The position numbers and the translations under genes were made by a program. The notes below the pieces were generated by a model, which had not been told where the DNA came from, searched no databases, and worked only from the letters and a program-made list of their open reading frames with translations. Positions 6,322-12,850 of a DNA stretch of 14,269 nucleotides are shown here, one piece after another. How positions within the stretch are numbered: the stretch's first letter is position 1; the number at the start of each line of letters is the position of its first letter. The stretch lies in contig JBDSOT010000001.1 in NCBI GenBank assembly GCA_039914705.1, positions 1 to 14,269 of the forward strand, read 5' to 3'. This DNA is from JBDSTW01 sp039914705. GTDB taxonomy: Bacteria; Pseudomonadota; Gammaproteobacteria; SURF-13.

Positions 6322-6990
6322 TTACTTACCGGCAACATTTCCCCATAAATATTTGTGCAATTGAATTTGCAGGCGCACCGGAAGGCGATCTTCCAATATC
6401 CAGTCCGCAAGATTGGTTGCATCAAGCTGCTGATGGCTGGGTGAAAATAAAACCTCGCAGCGTCCGGATAGATTATATTGATCAAGGATGTCTTTGGCCC
6501 ACACGTAATCGGTGCGGTCGCAAAGCACAAACTTGACCTGATCATGCTGGCGTAAATGTTCGATATTGGCGTAGCGGTTTTTGTCCAGTTCACCCGAGCG
6601 CGGCGTCTTTAAGTCCATGACCTTAACAACGCGCGCATCCACATCAGATACATCCAGTGCACCGCTGGTTTCAAGCGAGACTTCATAACCGGCATCGCAC
6701 AATTGTGCCAGCAATGTAAGGCAGGCCTTCTGCGCCAGCGGCTCGCCGCCGGTTACCGTGACATAGCGGGCTGAATATCCTGCCACTGTATGGAGGATAT
6801 CGGACAGATTCATCTGCTGACCGCCGTGGAAGGCATACGCGGTGTCGCAGTAGTGACAACGCAACGGACAGCCGGTGAGGCGCACAAAGACCGTGGGCAA
6901 TCCTACCGTGCGTGTCTCGCCCTGAAGGGAATAGAAAATCTCGGTGATGCGCAGTGCGGTAGTTACAGCTTTTGCGTTAGAGATTGACAT
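6322..6990 (-). CDS. queE: 7-carboxy-7-deazaguanine synthase (radical SAM)
   Basis: A 222-residue QueE, the radical-SAM enzyme that contracts carboxy-tetrahydropterin to 7-carboxy-7-deazaguanine, upstream of QueC in queuosine synthesis. Visible marks are ITEIFYSLQGET, the cluster motif CPLRCHYCDTAYAF (CxxxCxxC), VTVTGGEPLAQ for SAM binding, VSLETSGALDV and VMDLKTPRSGE. The length is normal. The ATG at 6990 gives a plausible short N-terminal extension; the ribosome site is weak. QueD, the supplier of its substrate, is not in the window. Confidence 0.96.
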   Translation of the reverse strand: MSISNAKAVTTALRITEIFYSLQGETRTVGLPTVFVRLTGCPLRCHYCDTAYAFHGGQQMNLSDILHTVAGYSARYVTVTGGEPLAQKACLTLLAQLCDAGYEVSLETSGALDVSDVDARVVKVMDLKTPRSGELDKNRYANIEHLRQHDQVKFVLCDRTDYVWAKDILDQYNLSGRCEVLFSPSHQQLDATNLADWILEDRLPVRLQIQLHKYLWGNVAGK

Positions 6991-7001
6991 GCGCTGCGAG
7001 G

Positions 7002-7046
7002 AAAGCGGTCAAGGAATTTAATTATTCTTCCTTGGTAGCCGCCTTT
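7002..7046 (-). terminator. Hairpin between cpoB and queE (attenuator or weak terminator)
   Basis: In the 58-bp gap a perfect 7-bp stem CAAGGAA/TTCCTTG (7010-7016/7028-7034) with an 11-nt loop is extended by GCGG/CCGC (7005-7008/7039-7042) across a small asymmetric bulge. On the minus strand it is followed only by TTT then CC, so full termination is doubtful. It may lower expression of queE-queC relative to tol-pal, or act as a processing site. Confidence 0.4.
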
Positions 7047-7048
7047 TG

Positions 7049-8002
7049 TTAATGACCTTCTTTGGTCATTTTTTGTAAGCGGGCCTCGGCCAGCTGCGCG
7101 GCCGCCGTGCCCGGATAATTCGCCTTCACCTCATCCAGCACCTTGCGCGCCTCGCCCCACTGCGATAACTCGTAATGGATAAATGCAATCTTCAGCGTGG
7201 CGTCTGCGCGTTTTGGGGTATCGGGGTAACGCTCAAGCAAGGTGGCAAACGCCTGCTGAGCGTCACTGAATTTACGTTTGACATAATAGGCCTCGCCAAG
7301 CCAATACTGGGCATTATCGGCATTATTTTCCTGAGGATAGCGGCTTAGGTAATCGTTAAAACCGCTGATCGCCTGGTCGTACTGGCGGCTCTTAAGGGCG
7401 CTGAAGGCTTGTTGATAGGCAAGCTGCTCGGCCGAACCGGCGGTTGAAGGTTCTATCGACACACCCGGAGGTACAACTGGAATTGTGCCGGCGTCAACCG
7501 GTGGGGTGTTACCCGGCGCTGTTGGACTACCGGAACTGTCTATGCCATCAACCGGGGCTGTATCACCGTCCAACACAGCGGATATGGGAACGTCAGCATC
7601 GACGGCTGGCTGATCTAGCGATGGGGTTTGTACTGGTGGTGTTGTTACTGGTGCGGCAGCACCACGCTGTTCCATGGCACGCAGACTATTTTGCAGAACC
7701 TCAATAGTGTGGCCCTGCACCTCAAGCTCGCCTTGCAAACGCTGCATATCCTGCTGCAAGGACTCGAGGCGCAGCACCATATCCGCTGCGCCCTGATTTT
7801 CCCAAAGCTGCTCAAGGCGGGCAAGCCGCTCTTTAGTGGAAAGATCACTCAAATCTTCCACGGCCCATGTATTCGTCATAAAACAGGCCACCAGCAAACC
7901 TCCCGCAATGGAGAGATTTGCCCGGTGGCCTTTACCTAACAGCGGCGCAGATTTATCCGGACCGGAATCACGCTGACTAGCCATACCGGTCGGGCAAGAC
8001 AT
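7049..8002 (-). CDS. cpoB: Cell-division coordinator CpoB (YbgF), TolA-binding TPR protein
   Basis: A 317-residue CpoB, the periplasmic protein that links Tol energy to PBP1B and peptidoglycan synthesis during constriction. After a hydrophobic secretion segment (about 30-46), residues 52-112 form the N-terminal coiled coil used for trimerisation (TKERLARLEQL, LRLESLQQDMQRLQ). A Pro/Asp/Thr-rich linker spans 115-190 and three tetratricopeptide repeats cover about 195-312, with AQYWLGEAYY as the best-conserved helix. The ATG at 8002 stands 3 nt after the pal stop, suggesting coupled translation. An in-frame ATG at codon 7 is possible and would shorten a rather long N-region. Signal cleavage could be after TWA (46) by signal peptidase I, but LVAC at 37-40 also fits a lipobox. 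Confidence 0.93.
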   Translation of the reverse strand: MSCPTGMASQRDSGPDKSAPLLGKGHRANLSIAGGLLVACFMTNTWAVEDLSDLSTKERLARLEQLWENQGAADMVLRLESLQQDMQRLQGELEVQGHTIEVLQNSLRAMEQRGAAAPVTTPPVQTPSLDQPAVDADVPISAVLDGDTAPVDGIDSSGSPTAPGNTPPVDAGTIPVVPPGVSIEPSTAGSAEQLAYQQAFSALKSRQYDQAISGFNDYLSRYPQENNADNAQYWLGEAYYVKRKFSDAQQAFATLLERYPDTPKRADATLKIAFIHYELSQWGEARKVLDEVKANYPGTAAAQLAEARLQKMTKEGH

Positions 8003-8005
8003 TAC

Positions 8006-8536
8006 TTAACGGGCAGCGCCGTAGACGAATTCAACGCGGCGATTATACTGCCAGGCCTCCTGATCATGACCTTGCTCAGCAGGCTTCTCTTCGCCGTAGC
8101 TGATGGTTTGAATCTGGTTGGCGGACGCGCCCTCGGCCAGCAGTAACTGACGGACGGCATTGGAACGACGCTCACCCAAGGCAAGATTGTATTCACGCGA
8201 GCCGCGCTCGTCGGCATGGCCTTCCAGCGTTACGCTCTGGCCCGCATTGTTCGCCAGGTACTTGGCGTGGGTGGAAACAGTAGCGAGGTCGCTCTGGGCA
8301 ACTTCAGTGCTGTCCAGGTCGAAATAAACAACGCGCTTCTGATTATAGAGCGGGCTGGAAGGATCACTGTACGGGTCACCGCCGACAGCGCCGCCTTGTG
8401 CGCCGCTGGTATCCGCACCATTGTTGGCACCGGTACGATCATCGACTGCCGCGCCGTCTTTGGGTTTGGTGCTGGCGCAACCGAATACCAAAATGGCCGA
8501 TAGCGCAATGAATAATAATTTTGCAAAGACTTTCAT
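8006..8536 (-). CDS. pal: Peptidoglycan-associated lipoprotein Pal
   Basis: A 176-residue outer-membrane lipoprotein that grips peptidoglycan and is moved to the division site by TolB and TolA. The lipoprotein signal ends in LVFG-C20; Phe at -2 is less usual than Ala or Ser but tolerable. A low-complexity linker (about 21-60) is followed by the OmpA-like domain from VYFDLDST, with the peptidoglycan-binding core LEGHADERGSREYNLALGER and the closing NRRVEFVY. An AGGAG ribosome site lies 7 nt before the ATG at 8536. It follows the tolB stop by 23 nt and is almost joined to cpoB. Confidence 0.97.
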   Translation of the reverse strand: MKVFAKLLFIALSAILVFGCASTKPKDGAAVDDRTGANNGADTSGAQGGAVGGDPYSDPSSPLYNQKRVVYFDLDSTEVAQSDLATVSTHAKYLANNAGQSVTLEGHADERGSREYNLALGERRSNAVRQLLLAEGASANQIQTISYGEEKPAEQGHDQEAWQYNRRVEFVYGAAR

Positions 8537-8559
8537 GAAAACACTCCTAATAATTATGG

Positions 8560-9897
8560 TTAGTTACGACTTGGTTCGTTAAAAGTTGAATTCACGGTCA
8601 CTTTAGGCCCAAACGGCGACCATACCGCTTCACGCACATCACCTTCCTTTAGCGCCAGGCTTTGACGCACGCGTCCATCCACCGAGATCGCCGCCAGTTC
8701 ACCCTGTGCACCCGCTGTAGTGGCGTAAAGTATCATACTGCCGTTGGGCGCGAAACTCGGGGATTCATCAAGCGAACGGTCGGTGAGCACACGCACCTCT
8801 CCGTTCTGCAAGTCCTGTACCGCTATACGATAGGCACCGCCGTCACCCTGGATCATCGCGAGCATCTGACCGTTGGGCGAAAACACGCCGCGGGCATTGT
8901 AATCGCCCTCGAAGGTAACGCGCTGAGCTGCACCGCCGCTGGATGACATCCGGTAAAGTTGCGGGCGTCCACCACGGTCGGAGGTAAACACCAGGGTATT
9001 TCCGTCGGGGGACCAGGTAGGCTCGGTGTCGATGGCTGCATTGGTAGTCAGACGCGTGAGCGCCTTGCTGGCCAAGTTTAGCACATAGATCTCGGGATTG
9101 CCGTCCTTGGACAGCGTCATTGCAAGCCTGCGGCCGTCCGGTGCCCACGCCGGGGCACCGTTTAAACCGGGGTAAGAGGCCACCAGATCGCGACGCCCAC
9201 TGATGACATCCTGCACATAAATCTGCTGACGGCGATTTTCAAAAGACAGGTACGCAAGACGGCTGCCGTCCGGCGACCAGGCCGGCGATAGAATGGGTTG
9301 CTTGGAGGTCAAGATCGTTTGCGAGTTATAGCCATCGGAATCGGCGACCTGCAACACATACGTTTGCGCGCCCCGGCGGGCCTGGGTGGCGGTGACATAG
9401 GCAATGCGCGTGTTGAATGCACCCGGCTGGCCGGTCAAGATTTCGTAAATAATATCGCTGATTTGGTGCGCGATGGTGCGTAACTCGCCTGCGCCTCCGG
9501 TAAAGCGATAACCCGTTAACTGGGCACCCCTAAGCACATCGAATAATTCAAACCGCACGTCGTACTGGCCGGGACCTACAGGGAAGACATTACCCACGAC
9601 CAGATTGTCGGTGCCCAATGCCCGCCAATCTCCGAAATTGACCTCCGCTGCCGCATGAGGGTGCGCCAGCAAATCGCGTTCAGGCAACGGTGCAAAGCGC
9701 CCACTGCGCCGCAAGTCGCTTGCCACTATCGCGGCAATGTCCTCGGGTGGCGCGGCGGCTTGGCTGCCGAAGGGTACAATGGCAATCGGCAGGGCACCTT
9801 CCACACCTTCGGTAATATTGATGGTAAGCGCCGCCATGGCACTGCCCATAGGAAGCACGAGGCTCAGGGTACAAATCAGGAAAAATCGCATAAACAT
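8560..9897 (-). CDS. tolB: Tol-Pal system translocation protein TolB
   Basis: A 445-residue periplasmic TolB, which binds Pal and receives the TolA signal. The signal peptide is about 22 residues, ending GSAMA. The mature N-terminus ALTINITEG corresponds to the TolA-contacting strand, followed by the two-layer domain (LPIAIVPFG, VASDLRRSGRF). The C-terminal six-bladed propeller shows repeated signatures PAWSPDGSRLAY, PAWAPDGRRLAM, PTWSPDGNTLVFTSD, FSPNGQMLAM, SFAPNGSMILY and a final VWSPFGP. The frame opens with GTG at 9903, but GAGG stands 5 nt before the ATG at 9897, so I start there; an ATG at 9891 is also possible. It is separated from tolA by an unusually long, structured gap. Confidence 0.97.
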   Translation of the reverse strand: MFMRFFLICTLSLVLPMGSAMAALTINITEGVEGALPIAIVPFGSQAAAPPEDIAAIVASDLRRSGRFAPLPERDLLAHPHAAAEVNFGDWRALGTDNLVVGNVFPVGPGQYDVRFELFDVLRGAQLTGYRFTGGAGELRTIAHQISDIIYEILTGQPGAFNTRIAYVTATQARRGAQTYVLQVADSDGYNSQTILTSKQPILSPAWSPDGSRLAYLSFENRRQQIYVQDVISGRRDLVASYPGLNGAPAWAPDGRRLAMTLSKDGNPEIYVLNLASKALTRLTTNAAIDTEPTWSPDGNTLVFTSDRGGRPQLYRMSSSGGAAQRVTFEGDYNARGVFSPNGQMLAMIQGDGGAYRIAVQDLQNGEVRVLTDRSLDESPSFAPNGSMILYATTAGAQGELAAISVDGRVRQSLALKEGDVREAVWSPFGPKVTVNSTFNEPSRN

Positions 9898-9921
9898 AAA
9901 CACCTCGGTGGCATTGTCGTG

Positions 9922-9969
9922 CTACCGGTAACTTTATCCGCTAAAGAACATATTACGGATTGCCGGTAG
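9922..9969 (-). promoter_or_regulatory. Two-tier hairpin in the tolB leader
   Basis: CTACCGG (9922-9928) pairs with CCGGTAG (9963-9969). Inside this, ATCCG (9936-9940) pairs with CGGAT (9956-9960) around a 15-nt loop. On the transcript the structure ends about 15 nt before the tolB ribosome site. It could modulate translation or mRNA stability. No promoter boxes close to consensus were found in 9898-10070. Confidence 0.4.
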
Positions 9970-9993
9970 AGATGGTAAAAAAGCGGCAGCCAG

Positions 9994-10031
9994 GTTTGCA
10001 AACGTGTATGCCTTATGACCACCGGCATACA
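9994..10031 (-). promoter_or_regulatory. Stem-loop after tolA
   Basis: TGTATGCC (10005-10012) and GGCATACA (10024-10031) form a perfect 8-bp stem with an 11-nt loop, 40-66 nt after the tolA stop. The palindrome GTTTGCAAAC (9994-10003) adjoins it. A TTTTTT run follows on the minus strand (near 9977-9982), about 22 nt after the stem, too far for a standard intrinsic terminator. It may be an mRNA end-stabiliser or partial attenuator between tolA and tolB. Confidence 0.4.
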
Positions 10032-10070
10032 TTGATCGTTCGCACCGTTAGCCAGCCTTGCGGCACATGA

Positions 10071-11069
10071 CTAGGGGGTGAATACAAAATCCAGCTCACC
10101 CTTTAAATATTCGAACACCGCCGGATCGGGCGGAAAAGGTAAGGGCGAGGCCCTTAACACTGCACGTTCTACAGAGCGATCATAAACATCGTCACCGCTA
10201 CTCTCAATTACCTTGGCGTCGATTACGCGCCCTTCGGGACCCAAAGTCACCCTGACCGTGCACGACATACCGGGCCTTGCACTTGCAGGCCGCAACCAGT
10301 TGCGCGTTACCTTTTGCTTAATCAACGCCGTGTAACGCGCAAGCTCGCTTTGCACTGCCTGCTCGCGCGCCTCGGCATCCTCCGCCGCCAACTCCGCGTC
10401 GATCTGCTTTTTAAGCTGATCTTCGGACTCGCGTCGTTTGCGCGCCTCGTCGTCGGCCTTTTGTTTCTTGTCCGCCTCGATTTTACGTTGCGTTTCGGCT
10501 TCCGCCAAGCGCTTTTCCTCCGCAGCCTGATTTTCCTTAAGCTCGGCGATGCGCTTTTCCTCCGTCTGTCGCTTTTGCTCTGCCGCTGCATGCTCCTGCT
10601 TGGTCTGCTCCAGACGCGCGGCCTCAGCCTGCTGTTCGGCCTTTAATTGTTCAAGATGAGTTGCCTCGGCCTGTTGATCTTTCTTTAATTGCTCCAGGCG
10701 TGCGACCTCGGTCTGTTGTTGTTTCGCAGTCTCCTCAGCGGCCTTTTTTCGCTGACTTTCCAGATCAGTCAAGCGCTGCTCTTCTTCCTTACGAGCCTGT
10801 TGAGCCTTCTCTACCTGCTCATCAAGTTTTTTCTGACGCTCCTGTTCCTGCTGTTTCTTCCGCAAGTCCTCATCTTTCTTGCGCCGCATCTCAGCCTGTA
10901 CCTTGGCCTCATCCACCATTGTCGCCTGCACCGCATTAACCTTGCCGGCGGCCTGCGGCGCTAGCTTGGGCTTCCAGTCCAGACCCACAACGAGCAGGGC
11001 GATCAGCGCCAAATGCACCAGAATGGCGAAGCTTAGGGGGCGAAGATTATCACCTAATTTTTTAAACAT
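10071..11069 (-). CDS. tolA: Tol-Pal system protein TolA
   Basis: A 332-residue inner-membrane protein that bridges TolQR to TolB and Pal. One membrane anchor lies at about 13-31 (SFAILVHLALIALLVVGL). Then comes a very long charged Ala/Lys/Glu/Gln helix (about 52-240) and the globular C-terminal domain (about 244-332: YTALIKQKVTRNWLRP, SCTVRVTLGPEGRV, PPDPAVFEYLKGELDF). The coil includes three 14-residue repeats at 121-162. The domain has one cysteine (C270); the second cysteine that makes a disulfide in the E. coli protein is absent. The ATG at 11069 lies 10 bp after the tolR stop, and the ribosome site is weak, so coupled translation is likely. Confidence 0.96.
   Translation of the reverse strand: MFKKLGDNLRPLSFAILVHLALIALLVVGLDWKPKLAPQAAGKVNAVQATMVDEAKVQAEMRRKKDEDLRKKQQEQERQKKLDEQVEKAQQARKEEEQRLTDLESQRKKAAEETAKQQQTEVARLEQLKKDQQAEATHLEQLKAEQQAEAARLEQTKQEHAAAEQKRQTEEKRIAELKENQAAEEKRLAEAETQRKIEADKKQKADDEARKRRESEDQLKKQIDAELAAEDAEAREQAVQSELARYTALIKQKVTRNWLRPASARPGMSCTVRVTLGPEGRVIDAKVIESSGDDVYDRSVERAVLRASPLPFPPDPAVFEYLKGELDFVFTP
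10584..10709 (-). repeat. Three 42-bp tandem repeats inside tolA
   Basis: The repeats code for EVARLEQLKKDQQA, EATHLEQLKAEQQA and EAARLEQTKQEHAA (TolA residues 121-162). They are also alike in DNA, so they probably arose by slippage or unequal crossing. Such units change the reach of the periplasmic helix without breaking its frame. Confidence 0.75.
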
Positions 11070-11079
11070 TAAGCGCGGC

Positions 11080-11523
11080 TCACGGGCTAACCTGGGAGGC
11101 CGGCGGCGATTCGGTAACCAGCCCCACGGAGGGTGCGCCCGCGCCTTGCAGGAGCGCCATTACAGCCACGACCTCGCCGTAATTGACGTTTTTATCGCCG
11201 CGCACCATGATCGGCGTAGTGGGCTGATTGCGCATCACTGCGGCAACCCGGTTCATTAATGTCTGCGGGTCAATGGCCTTGTCACGGCCGTCGCCGACAC
11301 TCAAAAAATAATCTCCGGCGGCATCCACGGTGACCACCAGCGGTTCCAGTTGTTCGGGTGGTATGGGTTCGGCGGCGGACTGCGGCAGGTCTACCTTCAC
11401 ACCTTGCGCGAGCAGCGGCGCGGTGATCATGAAGATGACCAGCAGCACCAGCATCACGTCGATGTACGGCACCACGTTCATTTCGGCCATGGGACGTTTA
11501 CGGATGCGTTGACGGAGGGCCAT
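11080..11523 (-). CDS. tolR: Tol-Pal system proton-channel subunit TolR
   Basis: A 147-residue ExbD/TolR protein. The N-terminus RQRIRKRPMAEMNVVPYID leads into a single membrane helix (about 19-40), in which Asp22 (YIDVMLVLLVIF) is the conserved proton-binding residue. The periplasmic part closes with ...GDKNVNYGEVVAVMALLQGAG, the usual dimerisation domain. Its start overlaps the tolQ stop by one base (TAATG), so the two are translationally coupled and made in set proportions, as expected for the TolQ-TolR motor. Confidence 0.97.
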   Translation of the reverse strand: MALRQRIRKRPMAEMNVVPYIDVMLVLLVIFMITAPLLAQGVKVDLPQSAAEPIPPEQLEPLVVTVDAAGDYFLSVGDGRDKAIDPQTLMNRVAAVMRNQPTTPIMVRGDKNVNYGEVVAVMALLQGAGAPSVGLVTESPPASQVSP

Positions 11524-12200
11524 TAAACGTGCGCCTGGCGTTGCAGGATGGTGGAGAATTCTTCCAGGAAGGCATCGTAGCGACTGATGAGCCGCTCCAC
11601 ATTACTGGCAAAAGCGTTGTAGGCGATGACCGCCGGGATGGCGGCGAACAGGCCCATGGCCGTGGCGATCAACGCCTCGGCGATACCAGGGGCGACCAGG
11701 GCCAAGGTGGCCTGGTGAACATTACTCAGGCCGCGAAACGAATTCATGATGCCCCACACCGTGCCGAACAGGCCGATATAAGGGCTGGTAGAACCGACCG
11801 TGGCGAGAAACGGCAGGTTTACCTCCAGTTTGTCGATCTCGCGCGACAGCGCCACGCGCATGGTGCGTTGCGCGCCCTCCACCATATCCATGGGTTCAAT
11901 GCCGGTCTGCTGGCGCAAGCGCGCAAACTCCTTGAAGCCGGTCTCGAAGATCGCCTCAAGGCCTGAGGTGCGCTCGCTGCGGGTGATCTGTGCATATAAG
12001 GCATTTAAATCCTTGCCTGACCAGAAGCGCTGCTCGAATTCATCGGCATCGGCGCGCGCCTGGCTGAGGGCGGCGCGCTTGCGGAAGATCATGGTCCAGG
12101 AAACCATGGAGGTTACCAGTAATAACACCATGACCAACTGTACGAGTACGCTCGCATTAAGCACTAAATGGACTATTGATAAATCAGTGGTGACTGGCAC
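11523..12200 (-). CDS. tolQ: Tol-Pal system motor subunit TolQ
   Basis: A 225-residue MotA/TolQ/ExbB-family inner-membrane protein that forms the stator of the proton-driven motor with TolR. Membrane segments lie at about 12-35, 130-155 and 162-188. The conserved channel region is visible as LATVGSTSPYIGLFGTVWGI, followed by the ALVAPGIAEALIATAMGLFAAIPAV stretch. The start is GTG at 12200, supported by GGAG 7 nt upstream. It begins inside the end of ybgC (17-nt overlap) and ends overlapping tolR, so ybgC, tolQ and tolR form a tightly coupled set. Confidence 0.97.
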   Translation of the reverse strand: MPVTTDLSIVHLVLNASVLVQLVMVLLLVTSMVSWTMIFRKRAALSQARADADEFEQRFWSGKDLNALYAQITRSERTSGLEAIFETGFKEFARLRQQTGIEPMDMVEGAQRTMRVALSREIDKLEVNLPFLATVGSTSPYIGLFGTVWGIMNSFRGLSNVHQATLALVAPGIAEALIATAMGLFAAIPAVIAYNAFASNVERLISRYDAFLEEFSTILQRQAHV

Positions 12201-12597
12201 AAGTAATCTCCGCGAGAAGGGATGCAGGCAAGGGTGTCGGACTCCAGTTCAGGGAACTGACGCAGGCGATCTTGATCCGGCCGCTGCACAGGATGACATT
12301 ATTTTCACTGTTCATTATCGTTTGTTCGAAGGTCAGGGTAGTTCTGCTATGTTTGAGTATTGTTACGCTGACGGTCAGTTGTTGATTAAAACGTCCCGGC
12401 TTGAGGAAATCCACTGCGGCGCTGCGCACTACGAATAAGATGCCTTCCCGCGCTAAATCGTTCTGCTCAAAACCTGCGTAGCGCAACCATTCCGTGCGCG
12501 CGCGTTCCATAAACTTGAGGTAATTGGCGTGATACACCACGCCGCCGGCATCGGTGTCCTCATAATACACCCGAACCGGCCATACGAACTCACTCAA
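12184..12597 (-). CDS. ybgC: Acyl-CoA thioesterase YbgC
   Basis: A 137-residue hot-dog thioesterase, first gene of the Tol-Pal operon, thought to act on acyl-CoA or acyl-ACP in phospholipid metabolism. The active-site signature VYYEDTDAGGVVYHANYL (10-27) contains the catalytic Asp16, followed by FMERARTEWLR. The start is TTG at 12597. An in-frame TAG lies four codons upstream, no ATG or GTG lies between that stop and the active-site motif, and AGGA stands 7 nt before the TTG, so the rare codon is well supported. It may limit YbgC output. The stop overlaps tolQ by 17 nt. Confidence 0.95.
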   Translation of the reverse strand: MSEFVWPVRVYYEDTDAGGVVYHANYLKFMERARTEWLRYAGFEQNDLAREGILFVVRSAAVDFLKPGRFNQQLTVSVTILKHSRTTLTFEQTIMNSENNVILCSGRIKIACVSSLNWSPTPLPASLLAEITCASHH

Positions 12598-12651
12598 ATG
12601 CCGATCCTGCTACCATGTCCATCAATAATGTCAGGCCTGAGCATTTGAAAA

Positions 12652-12669
12652 CTGCAAGTATCGTGCCTT
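12652..12669 (-). promoter_or_regulatory. Sigma-54 (-24/-12) promoter upstream of ybgC-tol-pal
   Basis: On the minus strand AAGGCACGATACTTGCAG matches the RpoN consensus TGGCACG-N4-TTGCA at all but the first base, with GG and GC exactly 10 bp apart. By the standard geometry transcription begins at about 12642, on a G, 45 nt before the TTG start of ybgC. The perfect palindrome TCAGGCCTGA (12631-12640) lies just after the start point. No activator site is recognisable upstream. Confidence 0.6.
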
Positions 12670-12782
12670 GGACTTGTAGCGGGACGAATCTTGCGCGGCG
12701 TCGATATAACCGTGCGAGGTGAATTCAGCGGGGAGAAATATCGTTGCATTAAATTCGGGAAATTGAGCTTGGAAGCCGGCTA

Positions 12783-12788
12783 ATTATA
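12783..12788 (-). promoter_or_regulatory. Possible sigma-70 -10 box upstream of ybgC
   Basis: A perfect TATAAT on the minus strand sits about 190 bp before ybgC in the 253-bp gap after ruvB. The hexamer 17 bp upstream (TGGCAT) is a poor -35 box, and TTGCTG is better but 21 bp away. A second, constitutive start for the tol operon is therefore possible but unproven. Confidence 0.25.
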
Positions 12789-12850
12789 TTTTCACTAGAC
12801 CACAGATGCCAGCAAAAATTCACTGCGCTACACAATATCAAAGGCGCACG

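Noticed and set aside
10314..10964. Leucine-rich plus-strand open frames opposite tolA
   Set aside because: They are antisense shadows of the Lys/Glu/Gln-rich coiled coil; such codons read as Leu and Phe on the other strand.
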